Source of the DNA: Mucilaginibacter aquatilis
Lineage (GTDB): Bacteria > Bacteroidota > Bacteroidia > Sphingobacteriales > Sphingobacteriaceae
NCBI RefSeq assembly: GCF_009755275.1
Contig: NZ_WQLA01000003.1
Coordinates: 496,001-560,000, forward strand
DNA length: 64,000 nt
Direction of reading: 5' to 3'
Below, piece after piece: positions 27,591 to 36,232 of this stretch (positions within the stretch are counted from its first letter, which is position 1; each line of letters starts with the position of its first letter). The translations under genes and the position numbers were made by a program. The notes under the pieces are model-generated. The model was given only the letters and a program-made list of their open reading frames with translations, ran no database searches and was not told where the DNA came from.

Positions 27591-28010
27591 TCACATGTGC
27601 CTTATATCCCTTACAAGCCGTGTGAGTGTATCCCTGATCTTATCTTTTTTCAGATCGCACTCCCATACATTCAAAACATGCCAGCCTGCCTGTTTAAGCG
27701 ATTCAACCGATTTATGATCGTTGTCAATGTTTCTGTTGATCTTTTCAGTCCACCATTCGGTTCTCGTTTTCGGAACAACAAAATATCTGCAGCCGTCATG
27801 CCCGTGCCAGAAACAACCGTGGACAAAAATAACCGTACGATACCTGGGAAGTACGATATCCGGTTTCCCGGGCAACTTTTTATCATGAAGGCGATAACGA
27901 AACCCCTGAGAAAACAGGAATCTCCTGACCAGCATTTCCGGCCTGGTATTTTTGCCCCTGATACGGGACATATTAAAACTTCGTACAGCAGGAGAATGCA
28001 CATCGGCCAT
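27591..28010 (-). CDS. vsr: Very short patch repair endonuclease
   Basis: 139 residues from the ATG at 28010 (MADVHSPAVRSFNMSRI), the usual start of Vsr. A TTG at 28025 would add five residues. Motifs are GKNTRPEMLVRRFLF, GKPDIVLPRY (catalytic D), VFVHGCFWHGHDGCR (zinc and active-site histidines), TEWWTEKI and VWECDL. Vsr nicks T:G mismatches that arise when methylated cytosines deaminate. Its place next to the m5C methyltransferase is standard and marks the start of the restriction-like operon. Confidence 0.92.
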   Translation of the reverse strand: MADVHSPAVRSFNMSRIRGKNTRPEMLVRRFLFSQGFRYRLHDKKLPGKPDIVLPRYRTVIFVHGCFWHGHDGCRYFVVPKTRTEWWTEKINRNIDNDHKSVESLKQAGWHVLNVWECDLKKDKIRDTLTRLVRDIRHM

Positions 28011-28026
28011 ACCAAAGTCTGACAAA

Positions 28027-28329
28027 TCAGATGCCAGAATCGGGGATTACCGCAGATGGCAGCGGGATGAAAGTATCCAGCCCGGTCTCCTTTAAAAAGA
28101 TTTCCTGCATAACACTGTAAATATCCGCGTGATTGCCTTCACAGACTTCAAAAGCCTGTTCCATTAACCGGTTTCTTAAAGCAGCCTCCTCGTTTGTATA
28201 GGTCGGCAACCCGGTATCTATATGGACATAATCCGAAAAACTATCATCCGGGTGTGCATTTACACTTTCTTCAATAAGACAATGCATAAAGGCAGCCACG
28301 TCCTGTAAGTCTTTAATTTCGGTTATCAT
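28027..28329 (-). CDS. Hypothetical acidic protein (100 aa)
   Basis: No family is recognised. The sequence is helical and acidic (VAAFMHCLIEESVNAHPDDS, EEAALRNRLMEQAFEVCEGN). Its stop lies one base before the upstream vsr frame, so it could be co-transcribed with the restriction operon. Its company on the other side (small genes, DUF932, ssb) suggests it belongs to the mobile-element module instead. Confidence 0.55.
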   Translation of the reverse strand: MITEIKDLQDVAAFMHCLIEESVNAHPDDSFSDYVHIDTGLPTYTNEEAALRNRLMEQAFEVCEGNHADIYSVMQEIFLKETGLDTFIPLPSAVIPDSGI

Positions 28330-28340
28330 GATATTCGGTT

Positions 28341-28499
28341 TTATCTGAGCATCCAGTTGTCATCGGCCTGACAAATTAAAATCTCCATCTCTCCATCACT
28401 TGTCGTGATATTCCTCGGCTCTACAGACGACTGTTCATCGCTGTAAATTTTGTCAGAATGATCCATAGCAGCCATTCCTGAATATCTTCCCGGGGCCAT
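28341..28499 (-). CDS. Small acidic protein (52 aa)
   Basis: A short leftward frame opens MAPGRYSGMAAMDHSDKIYS and ends EILICQADDNWMLR, 11 bp before the next gene. Tight spacing within a co-directional cluster and protein-like composition support it. Starts at the internal methionines are also possible. No family is recognised. It fills most of the gap between 28330 and 28608. Confidence 0.45.
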   Translation of the reverse strand: MAPGRYSGMAAMDHSDKIYSDEQSSVEPRNITTSDGEMEILICQADDNWMLR

Positions 28500-28608
28500 T
28501 GCATTAACGAAACAGTAGATTTTCCTCGGCTATTTAGGTGATATTCTTACAGCAGCAGCCGGTGTTTCTCCGGAAGCTCATGATTTAACAATTGACTATT
28601 TGTCCAGA

Positions 28609-28878
28609 TCAGCGGTCATTCCACGATCTGATATAGTTCTCGAGATTTTCGCTGATCACTACGAGTTCATTTTTACGGACAGACTCCCGCGCTGCGGCAT
28701 CCGGATACTTTACGTTACGCTGTAACTCTCTCAGATTCACAACCAGGATCTCCTCGTCGTCAGCAAAACCGGAAGGATCTTCAGCTATGATGTAAACCTG
28801 ATCAGATTTTATATCAGGAACAACAGATACCATTTTACAGATCTGTCCGGGCCGGTCTGGTATCATTGACAAGTCCAT
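28609..28878 (-). CDS. Hypothetical protein (89 aa)
   Basis: A small protein with a beta-rich start (MVSVVPDIKSDQVYIIAEDP) and a helical, basic C terminus (ENLENYIRSWNDR). It lies in the leftward cluster that begins with ssb and DUF932, a set of small genes common in Bacteroidota integrative elements. Function is unknown. Confidence 0.55.
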   Translation of the reverse strand: MDLSMIPDRPGQICKMVSVVPDIKSDQVYIIAEDPSGFADDEEILVVNLRELQRNVKYPDAAARESVRKNELVVISENLENYIRSWNDR

Positions 28879-28886
28879 TTACAAAT

Positions 28887-29117
28887 CTAATTAAAGTAAT
28901 TGATTAATACCTGGGCCACCCGGTTACAATGCGGGCAGCTCCTGGCTATATTAATTAATGTTTCCATGCACGGATCAACAGCGCTTACCTGTGTGCAGAA
29001 AAGTACTTTATCCGTGCCCTCCTCTGCGGTTGAAACTTCTTCTGTCGATATGCTAACTGTTTGATGATCTAAGCTTATAAGAGCAACCGCTGTGGACGAA
29101 ACATTTATAACGCGCTT
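28887..29117 (-). pseudogene. Possible small gene without a normal start codon
   Basis: A leftward frame is open from 29117 to the stop at 28887 and reads like a real protein. It includes STAVALISLDHQTVSIS, then VLFCTQVSAVDP and IARSCPHCNRVAQVLINYF with a CPHC pair. No ATG, GTG or TTG occurs in frame before the late methionine in PCMETLI. It may be decayed, start at ATA/ATT, or be joined to the upstream gene by a shift. It lies between two small genes of the ssb cluster. Confidence 0.3.
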
Positions 29118-29122
29118 TCAGA

Positions 29123-29500
29123 TCAGCCAAATAAAAGCCCGACAGCCAGCTTAAACCTGGGATCATCCTGCCTGTCCTGCGCCGTATACTGCAGTAATGC
29201 ATGCACGGTAAACAGGGCCATGAACCCGCCGAACAACTGGTCAGCGAAGACCGGCGCACTTTTGCGCAGGTCTTTTGGATATCTGGCCATGACCTTCTGC
29301 GTTTCTCTCGCGAGTTCGAACCACATTTCTACGCCGAACATCTGATCTTTCCACTGCGCCGCAATGCGTTCCTGATCGCTTAGAACCGTTTCGGTCAACT
29401 CCCGGAGATACCCCAGAAACCGGGGTATCTCGCTGCTGAGCAGGCTGTGCAAAAGCCTTGCTTTCTGCACATTGTTCAATATAGATAAGGGTTGCATCAC
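29123..29500 (-). CDS. Hypothetical helical protein of the ssb-DUF932 cluster (125 aa)
   Basis: All-helical, 125 residues (NVQKARLLHSLLSSEIPRFL, LARETQKVMARYPKDLRKSA), with no membrane or secretion signal. It begins one base after the DUF932 stop, so the two are surely co-transcribed. Genes at this place in Bacteroidota integrative elements serve transfer or maintenance. The exact role is unknown. Confidence 0.65.
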   Translation of the reverse strand: MMQPLSILNNVQKARLLHSLLSSEIPRFLGYLRELTETVLSDQERIAAQWKDQMFGVEMWFELARETQKVMARYPKDLRKSAPVFADQLFGGFMALFTVHALLQYTAQDRQDDPRFKLAVGLLFG

Positions 29501-29501
29501 G

Positions 29502-30575
29502 TTAATTTTTAAAGATGTTTAACGCATCTGCACCCTGACGGGCAAAGTTCCCGCAAAGATCAAAGGCGACCTGCGCCCGCTGTTTAGCGGTACCATCCAT
29601 GATCGACTTGAATTTAGCATCACCATCCTTGAAGCTGCGCACATTCTGGTAGTAACCCGTAATGGCATTGTACGCGCCGAACAACGTGCCGGCGGTCGTT
29701 TCCATCTGTTGTGTCGGGTTGCCCATTGCATAGGCAAAGGCATTATCTACGATATTGGTATAGGTGGTTGACAGTTTATCCAATAAACCCAGTTCCAGGT
29801 TGTTCAATACATCCTTATTGGGCGCCATAGCGACTTGTATCATCTTTTTCACCTGTTTATCAGTGATGCGCACCCTTGTCCAGTAATTAAAGAGTTCCTC
29901 CAGCTCCTGCGCCATCACATGCGAAATACCCATCAGCGTATGCGCCTGCTTTAAGCGGTCGTTTGCTGATGCGGTATGCCTGATCTTGATCCCATTGGTA
30001 TGGTTGCGCATGGCAGCGTTGAGCGTGTTGTTACACACGATACGAGTCGGCGTAAAGGCTGCGGTGATACTGCCAAAACCATCATGGGAAGTGGTCAGAA
30101 ACAAATACTGCTCGATCAAGTCTTCCTTACCCACTTTGATGTATTCCGGCAACCTGGCAGTAATAAATATCCGCTCTCCCCTTCCCAACGCACCGGCCGT
30201 CTCGTATCTGATCCCGCTGCCACCGCCCACGATGGCATCAAAAAACTGGAACGCGTCCGCATTCTGTACCACCGCGTAATCTTTACCGACCACACCCAAA
30301 ACCGCGTCATTATCCGTGCGTACGGTCGCGTAAAAACCGGGGACTTCAACAGAGGGAAAAGCCAGATCGGTATCGACGCTGTCCAGCCCCAATGCCGCCC
30401 CATTGGTAAACAAAGGCCGTTTCTCCACAAAATAGTCTAATCCCGCGTACCGGATCGCTTCCGCACTTGTCGGACAGTCTTCAACGATCTGCCCCAAACC
30501 GTGCCATGCCTTTTCCTTTACACTGAAAAAGCTGTGTTTCTCTGTCTCTCCGTTATAAAAAATATTGTGTGCCAT
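29502..30575 (-). CDS. DUF932 phage/plasmid-like protein
   Basis: 357 residues. The N terminus MAHNIFYNGETEKHSFFSVK and AWHGLGQIVED are hallmarks of DUF932, also called the phage/plasmid-like family. Further landmarks are FYATVRTDNDAVLGVVGKDY and RIVCNNTLNAAM. The family is abundant on plasmids, phages and integrative elements and is thought to act in DNA metabolism of the element, without a proven activity. It follows ssb by 30 bp. Confidence 0.88.
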   Translation of the reverse strand: MAHNIFYNGETEKHSFFSVKEKAWHGLGQIVEDCPTSAEAIRYAGLDYFVEKRPLFTNGAALGLDSVDTDLAFPSVEVPGFYATVRTDNDAVLGVVGKDYAVVQNADAFQFFDAIVGGGSGIRYETAGALGRGERIFITARLPEYIKVGKEDLIEQYLFLTTSHDGFGSITAAFTPTRIVCNNTLNAAMRNHTNGIKIRHTASANDRLKQAHTLMGISHVMAQELEELFNYWTRVRITDKQVKKMIQVAMAPNKDVLNNLELGLLDKLSTTYTNIVDNAFAYAMGNPTQQMETTAGTLFGAYNAITGYYQNVRSFKDGDAKFKSIMDGTAKQRAQVAFDLCGNFARQGADALNIFKN

Positions 30576-30605
30576 GATCTTAAATCTGAAATGTTTACTG
30601 ATTGC

Positions 30606-30977
30606 TTAGTTGCCTTGTGCTGCCTGGTTCTTCCTGTCCTTTTTATTTTTCGCCTTTACCGCATCTGCCTTTCGCGAAGCACTAAGCAACCTGATCTCGT
30701 TCGTGTAAAAGTTCAGGCTCGCCATCGGCTCCCCGTCACGGTTTACCCACGGTCTTGCGCTGATATGCCCGAACAACTGCACCAGTAAACCTTTGGTCAG
30801 GTAAGGCGCTACCGCATCGGAGCGCCAGTAAGCGCAATCAATAAATGTGGTGTCCTCTCTCTGTTCACCACCCGATACATACTTACGGTTCACCGCTACC
30901 CTGAAATTAGTGACCGTCCGGTCCCCTTCGATGTTCCTTACGGCAGCATCTGCTACCAGTCTTCCTGTGATCTCCAT
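30606..30977 (-). CDS. ssb: Single-stranded DNA-binding protein
   Basis: 123 residues with an OB fold: MEITGRLVADAAV, TVTNFRVAVNRKY, TFIDCAYWRSDAV, LTKGLLVQLFGHISARPW, and a final ASLNFYTNEIRLL strand. The C terminus is basic (KAKNKKDRKNQ) and lacks the acidic tip used by chromosomal SSB to recruit partners, which fits an element-borne copy. It is the first gene of the leftward cluster and starts ~55 bp from repeat copy 2, which is the likely promoter region. Confidence 0.9.
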   Translation of the reverse strand: MEITGRLVADAAVRNIEGDRTVTNFRVAVNRKYVSGGEQREDTTFIDCAYWRSDAVAPYLTKGLLVQLFGHISARPWVNRDGEPMASLNFYTNEIRLLSASRKADAVKAKNKKDRKNQAAQGN

Positions 30978-31032
30978 GACCTTTAAATTTTAAGTCGTTA
31001 AAAATGAAATGAACTACTCTCCTTTCCCCTTT

Positions 31033-31235
31033 ACCTGTGCGACCCTCCCGGATAGCTGTTTTTCAAAAGAAAAAACGGTAAAAAAGAAAGTCAGAAGAGC
31101 GGTCGTAAAGGCGGAGCGGGAGAACTATAAGTCCCGGAGGGTGGCCGGAACAACGTGGAGGCCATTATGCGTTCGTACGAAACGGCTGACCGAACTTGAC
31201 GCCGCTTTTGTCCGTTTTCTTTGGAAACAGCGTAG
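31033..31235 (-). repeat. Dispersed ~205-bp noncoding repeat, copy 2
   Basis: Same sequence as copy 1 at 16791-16995 with scattered changes (for example GTCGCAAAGG becomes GTCGTAAAGG), in the same orientation. It sits ~55 bp upstream of ssb, matching the ~50 bp spacing at copy 1. The shared distance to a leftward start codon argues for a promoter or leader RNA. Confidence 0.8.
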
Positions 31236-31574
31236 GCGTCAGTTTATTTACAGCAATCCCTGTAAGTGTCTGCCAAATAAGAAGAACCGTTTTGGCGCAA
31301 CATCGCTGACATTTGTTAAATCTGATTTCCAGGCGGTAACAGATGTTGAAATGACAGCGACCTCATGCATACAATGATGGCAGCCCGAATTGCTTGTATA
31401 CTTACTGGATGTTGACTGGCTGCAATTTCAAATAAGTGCAGGCGTAACTGCCACAAGTATAATTAAGTTTAACAATGCTTCACCGGATCATAAAACATCA
31501 AGAAATCAGCAAACAGGTCAGCCATCCAAAGCAAATCATAACCCATGTCCTGGCAGAATGACAACTGAAAAATT
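31236..31574. other. Non-coding stretch upstream of the ECF transporter
   Basis: No gene or known riboswitch is recognised. The stretch must hold the promoter of the rightward ABC gene at 31575. GTTGACTGGCTGCA near 31410 recalls ACTGGCTGCA near 13810, but the match is too short to interpret. Confidence 0.4.
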
Positions 31575-32993
31575 ATGCGCGGTAATTTAGACTATGCTAT
31601 AATTCAGAAAAAAGTAACAAGAGTGATACGTTTGTCTTTCAACGAATTGTATATTTGGAAGAACCTATCTCATATTCACATGGTGGAATCCAGGTATTTT
31701 GTTACTTATGAAGATCTTGTCGGGTATCTTGAGTTGAAAACAGGATTTGCACCTCCCCAGATAATAGAGGGTAAAGGCCTTTTCCTGGGTAAATTTAACA
31801 AGTGGTTCACAAATTTCGAAGACGTGTCATCGGAAAACGTCAATTGGCGTTGCATATTCCCCGATCCAAAGCTGAATATTTCTTACCCTTACCCGATTGA
31901 TGAAATAACTGTTGCCTGTTCGCTGTGCAGCAGTCCTTCCGCATATGATCAGGCAAACAGAATATTAAACGACTACCATCTGGACGCCAGCCTTTCCAAA
32001 AGACAAACCATGACGCTGTCGGGTGGTGAACTTCTATTGCTGAGTTTCGCGAAAGCACAGGGATTAAAAGATCTGACAGAGACGTTATATGTATGTACGC
32101 CTACTCAATGGCTTCATCCCACCAAGTATTTTCTTCTGGAAAACTTAATTAAGGAGTATTCCGATAGTGGGAAGACTGTCAGCCTGTTGCTGTTAGAGGG
32201 AGAACAGATTGAAACCGCGCCTGATAACGACCTGCAGGAACAGGAACAAGTGTCGTCCGTTCAGGTGGAGAGCCTCCCCTGGAGCCTTTATATTAAAAAT
32301 CTGCTTAAAATATTTGACGCTCAGACATTCCCAAAAAACAGCCCCGAGAAAATAATCAGATATGTCCCGGCTGACTTTGACAGGGAATTTGAATCGCCAA
32401 CGCTGGTAACGGGTGACAACGGCGTCGGAAAAAGTGTTTTTGTCAAGATGCTGAGTAACATCTACCAGCCGACAACCGGAAGAATAGCCATAAGGTGCCT
32501 CGGTAACGAAGGTTATGCCAGAGTACTCATGCAGGATTCTCTGGACCAGCTCTTCGGGGAAACCATCAACGACCATTTTACAAGAGTATTTAAATTTGAC
32601 AAGGCTAAAGGCAAACAGGCAAGAGAATTATACGAAAAAATGTTAGATGAACTCCGGCTTGCAATCAAGACTGATGTGAGATTAAGAAAAATGAAATTAG
32701 CAGCTTCGAACTCCGGTACGATAGAAACGGTACTTCAGGTAAAGTTTGCATTAGTCTGTGAGCGCCTTGCCTCTAAGCCGCCGCTATTAATACTTGATGA
32801 GCCCGACTGGTGCCTTTCACGACCAGTGACCGGGCTGTTCACTTCAATTGTTGTGAATGCTGCACATAAAATTCATATTCCGGTATTGATCATAACGCAT
32901 CTGCGGAATTGGTACAGTAACTTATATAAAAGCGTGATCAACTTAAAGATAATGGAAAATCCGCAGGAGGTTCATATTGAGCAGATTAATTAA
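31575..32993 (+). CDS. ECF-type ABC ATPase with two nucleotide-binding domains, the first degenerate
   Basis: 472 residues. Domain 1 (~1-210) keeps an ABC signature (LSGGELLLLSFAKAQG) but has no Walker A, and its Walker B is altered (TLYVCTPTQW). Domain 2 (~240-472) has Walker A TGDNGVGKSVFVK, Walker B LLILDEPDW and an H-loop (IITHL), but no clear LSGG. The two halves could form one working site between them. Together with the next two genes it makes a full energy-coupling-factor importer. It starts a three-gene operon with almost no gaps. Substrate is unknown. Confidence 0.75.
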   Translation: MRGNLDYAIIQKKVTRVIRLSFNELYIWKNLSHIHMVESRYFVTYEDLVGYLELKTGFAPPQIIEGKGLFLGKFNKWFTNFEDVSSENVNWRCIFPDPKLNISYPYPIDEITVACSLCSSPSAYDQANRILNDYHLDASLSKRQTMTLSGGELLLLSFAKAQGLKDLTETLYVCTPTQWLHPTKYFLLENLIKEYSDSGKTVSLLLLEGEQIETAPDNDLQEQEQVSSVQVESLPWSLYIKNLLKIFDAQTFPKNSPEKIIRYVPADFDREFESPTLVTGDNGVGKSVFVKMLSNIYQPTTGRIAIRCLGNEGYARVLMQDSLDQLFGETINDHFTRVFKFDKAKGKQARELYEKMLDELRLAIKTDVRLRKMKLAASNSGTIETVLQVKFALVCERLASKPPLLILDEPDWCLSRPVTGLFTSIVVNAAHKIHIPVLIITHLRNWYSNLYKSVINLKIMENPQEVHIEQIN

Positions 32994-33731
32994 ATGAACA
33001 AAAAATACCAGTTGCATGTAGCAAAAGTAAAACCTGTATGGTTGCGCTTTTTGATTTTGGTCATTATCGGCCTGCCTCCCATAACCGGCTGGCCATTAAC
33101 ACTGTTCGCCACTGCGAAAGATCCACTACACAATCTTTTCATGTGGCTTTCCTACGGCTGTTTTATCTGGTTATTTATTCTGCTGAACACAGGTTTTAAA
33201 AAGCTGCTCAGCTATCTTTCGTTTGCATTCCTCCTCGCGTTAATTACCTGCCTGGTAGGCGCCGGAATACGGAATTTAATCGGATTTATTCAGGGTGCCA
33301 GCAGACAGGACATGACGCTCGTTTCTATCAGGATGTTATCGCTCTTCATCTGCATGGTTTCGGTGATACCTTACAGTCTGTTTTTTATCAATTGTTTTTC
33401 AGTTTCCAGCTTCATATCAAGATTGGATTTCAGCACTGTAAAAAATCATAGAACTAAAATACACCTGGCGTTAGCGCTCAGGGTTTTCCAGCATGTCGGC
33501 GATGTGACAATCAGTCTGCTTGATGTGTGGAGAGAAGAGAATCCCAAAATGATAAGTCCCAGATTCAGTGATGAATTATGGGAGTCTAGGCTCAGTCCGC
33601 TGGCCTGGTTGAACTGGATGCGGAATTCGGCAGTCACCTGGTGTCTTGCTATGATCATGCACACATTTGAAGCCATACCTTATTTAACCGAGGAGATGAA
33701 GAATATAATCAATTTCAGAGAAAACAGATAG
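32994..33731 (+). CDS. ECF transporter transmembrane (T) subunit-like protein
   Basis: 245 residues with four to five hydrophobic helices (FLILVIIGLPPITGWPLTLF, LSYGCFIWLFILLNTGF, YLSFAFLLALITCLVGAG, LSLFICMVSVIPYSLFFINC). The C-terminal cytoplasmic helices (KIHLALALRVFQHVGDVT, SPLAWLNWMRNSAVTW) correspond to the coupling helices of EcfT, though the usual A-R-G motif is not clear. It starts directly after the ATPase stop. The assignment leans on its neighbours. Confidence 0.65.
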   Translation: MNKKYQLHVAKVKPVWLRFLILVIIGLPPITGWPLTLFATAKDPLHNLFMWLSYGCFIWLFILLNTGFKKLLSYLSFAFLLALITCLVGAGIRNLIGFIQGASRQDMTLVSIRMLSLFICMVSVIPYSLFFINCFSVSSFISRLDFSTVKNHRTKIHLALALRVFQHVGDVTISLLDVWREENPKMISPRFSDELWESRLSPLAWLNWMRNSAVTWCLAMIMHTFEAIPYLTEEMKNIINFRENR

Positions 33732-33734
33732 CTT

Positions 33735-34274
33735 ATGAGTAATAACTGGACACTTGGTAAAACTGCTGTCGTTGCAGCTTTAACCGGTCTTTCTGCTTTA
33801 GGGACGATGATCATCAGAGTACCTATCCCGGTCACGAACGGATATTTTAATATAGGTGACGTTTTCGTTGTTTTAGCTGGCCTATGGCTCGGACCGGTTC
33901 CCGGACTCATTGTCGGGCTTGTAGGGCCAACCGTTGCAGACGCCGTCGGCTTTCCGCAATTCATTCTCGCTACAGCCATCATCAAGGGATTGGAAGGATT
34001 TGTAGTAGGTCTGATCGGAAGACATCGTGGAATTGGTGTCGGACGAAGGGTGATTGCAGCCTCAGTTGGTGGATTCATCATAGTCGCCGGGTACTTTCTA
34101 TTTGAGGCCTATATATATCCTTACCTTGGCAGTTACGTCCCGTTTTTTAAAGTAACCGATATTGGCGGAGCCATTGTTGAAGTGCCGGCGAATATTGCCC
34201 AGGCAGTGATTGCAGTAGCAGGAGGAGTTGCTCTCTGGCGTCCGCTTGCCGGAAGTGCTCGGCCGGACGAGTGA
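33735..34274 (+). CDS. ECF transporter substrate-binding (S) component
   Basis: 179 residues with about six hydrophobic helices. It has the S-component pattern: KTAVVAALTGLSALGTM at the N terminus, then YFNIGDVFVVLAGLWLGPVP and a glycine-rich GLIVGLVGPTVADAVG. S components bind the vitamin or metabolite that the ECF module imports. This one resembles the riboflavin/HmpT-type group but its ligand cannot be told. It starts 3 bp after the T subunit. A terminator-like hairpin follows. Confidence 0.82.
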   Translation: MSNNWTLGKTAVVAALTGLSALGTMIIRVPIPVTNGYFNIGDVFVVLAGLWLGPVPGLIVGLVGPTVADAVGFPQFILATAIIKGLEGFVVGLIGRHRGIGVGRRVIAASVGGFIIVAGYFLFEAYIYPYLGSYVPFFKVTDIGGAIVEVPANIAQAVIAVAGGVALWRPLAGSARPDE

Positions 34275-34276
34275 GT

Positions 34277-34298
34277 TTTTCCTGCCAAAGGCAGAAAA
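34277..34298. terminator. Short bidirectional hairpin between convergent operons
   Basis: CTGCC (34282-34286) pairs with GGCAG (34290-34294), flanked by TTTT and AAAA, between the S-component stop and the DUF262 stop. The stem is short, so confidence is moderate. Confidence 0.5.
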
Positions 34299-34312
34299 GG
34301 CTCTGTTTATTA

Positions 34313-36232
34313 TTATTGCGTTACAGGACCTTCAGATAGTATGGGCTCTTCTTCGGGCAGATTATGGTATCTTCGCAGAACGCTCATCATATCCTGCTCG
34401 TGCTGGATCATGGCTGCTACGGACCAATCCTCATGACCATATGCGAACGCCAGTTTCAGGCTCTCTATACCGGACTTATTTGTCCGGTGTATAAAATCCC
34501 AACGCTTCTGATCAGGTGATTGATTATTGTAACCGGAATTAGAATTTACGCTGATCAGTGCCAGGTTACCGAATCTGTCCTTTATTTTTTCGTCCACCCC
34601 TTCCGGTATAGGAACCGTCGACCAGGTATCGAAAGCCGGATTTCTGGGGTAGATGTGTTCTACCGAACGATTATCCCGGAACTGGAAGTTCCGGATCTTT
34701 TCACGATGGTCTTCGATCCTGACGACAGGAAGTTTGAGTGACCCGGTCGTCCATTCTTTCCACAGGATATAATCCAGATTATAGAACCAATACCGATTCG
34801 TGCCTGTTCCGTTGTTCAGCACCGAACTCAGTCTTTTTCCGCGGAGAAAGTTCATCGCGATACTCCTGTCTATTGTCCCGAGTACTTCTAACAGGCGTAT
34901 CTGGTCATCGCCCTCCTGAATAAGGTGCGCAAGCGCTTTGGTAAACCAAAGGGAAGGTGCTGTGCTGACGTTCAGCATGGCTTGCAGCTGAACGAGCAGT
35001 GCGTCCTTACCTGCGCAGGTCCGAACATATTCGTCTTTGGAAGGGTCCATCTGTCTGATGCCACGGATCTCCCAACAATAACCCTGTTCAGTATTGATAC
35101 TTTTAATGAAATGCTCATCATAAAGGATCCTGCACCTGAACAGATGCCGGATAAACCGATCCGCATCGCTAATATTGAAGTAGGTCTCGAAACCGGTCAG
35201 GAGTTTCTTATCCTCTACCGACAGACCTGAAGTGTCCGAACCCTTCAGGAACAGTTTAAGGCAGTGTAAGAGGAATTCCGGAAAATTAACGATAGAGCCG
35301 ACCTTTTCCCTTATCATATCGGGGTCCTGTTCTTCCTTTTGTCTCTGCCTGCCAGCTTTAACGCCCTCCCCGATCAATGTCTCCAGCGTAGGCAGATCCG
35401 AGCCATTGCCCCCGGCATTGAAAAAGGACATGATCCTCACATCGATGTTTAAAAGCTTTGCCCGGTTAAAGCTCAGACCCCCATCCAGTCCGTATTCTAC
35501 ATACTGGTCCAGTTGTGCCACCGCATCCCATATCTTACCGTATCCTTCCTGTAGTTCCGGATCGATATGAGATAATAACGTCGCTTTCAGGATGTGATGA
35601 CTTTCCAGCTGCAGACCGCGGTTGTTCATATCCTCAAAATATTTATTAAGGTCCACACTGTCCGGCAGAAATATTGCGACCATATTGACCTGCCTCAGGA
35701 AAAAACCGGAAAGCCGTTCGGTCTCAGAAGCGGAAAGCTCGCGTAGAAACTCTTTTATGGACCTGATTGCATCGACCATTATAAGGTTGATATCTTCATC
35801 AACGATTTCTGCAGGTTCATCGATGTTCGCGCCGATCAGAGATCTCAGGAATCGTTCATCCTCACGTCTTGCGGCGAAACCCAGCATTGGTGAACCATCA
35901 GCCAGCAGGAACAGGTCCCAGCCCTGACATCCTATCGAACGCATGACCGAGCCGATCAGCCATAAGGTTGTCAAACGTTGCTGACCGTCGATGATATCAA
36001 AACACTGAGAAATTTTATTGTGGTGTAACGTGATGTTACCGATATAATAATCACGCCCGGGATCTTTGTTCGCGGCGTCAAGGACATCTTTTAATAATCT
36101 GTTGATTTCCTTATGCCCCCAGGAATAAAGTCGCTGATAGATGGGAATATTAAAGGTACGAACCTGATGGGACGAACGGATCGCGTTAAGTTCAATTGGT
36201 GTAAAAGGTATAGGTTCAGGTATCATGGTCAT
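34313..36232 (-). CDS. DUF262/DUF1524 protein (GmrSD-like restriction enzyme)
   Basis: 639 residues. The DUF262 part (ParB/Srx-like NTPase) has FNIPIYQRLYSWG near 29-41, YYIGNITLHH and DIIDGQQRLTTLWLIG near 78-93. The C-terminal DUF1524 His-Me finger nuclease has RSVEHIYPRNP followed by DRFGNLALIS and NSGYNNQS. GmrSD enzymes of this design cut DNA with modified bases. It overlaps a second DUF262 gene by 4 bp, so both are made together. Confidence 0.88.
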   Translation of the reverse strand: MTMIPEPIPFTPIELNAIRSSHQVRTFNIPIYQRLYSWGHKEINRLLKDVLDAANKDPGRDYYIGNITLHHNKISQCFDIIDGQQRLTTLWLIGSVMRSIGCQGWDLFLLADGSPMLGFAARREDERFLRSLIGANIDEPAEIVDEDINLIMVDAIRSIKEFLRELSASETERLSGFFLRQVNMVAIFLPDSVDLNKYFEDMNNRGLQLESHHILKATLLSHIDPELQEGYGKIWDAVAQLDQYVEYGLDGGLSFNRAKLLNIDVRIMSFFNAGGNGSDLPTLETLIGEGVKAGRQRQKEEQDPDMIREKVGSIVNFPEFLLHCLKLFLKGSDTSGLSVEDKKLLTGFETYFNISDADRFIRHLFRCRILYDEHFIKSINTEQGYCWEIRGIRQMDPSKDEYVRTCAGKDALLVQLQAMLNVSTAPSLWFTKALAHLIQEGDDQIRLLEVLGTIDRSIAMNFLRGKRLSSVLNNGTGTNRYWFYNLDYILWKEWTTGSLKLPVVRIEDHREKIRNFQFRDNRSVEHIYPRNPAFDTWSTVPIPEGVDEKIKDRFGNLALISVNSNSGYNNQSPDQKRWDFIHRTNKSGIESLKLAFAYGHEDWSVAAMIQHEQDMMSVLRRYHNLPEEEPILSEGPVTQ

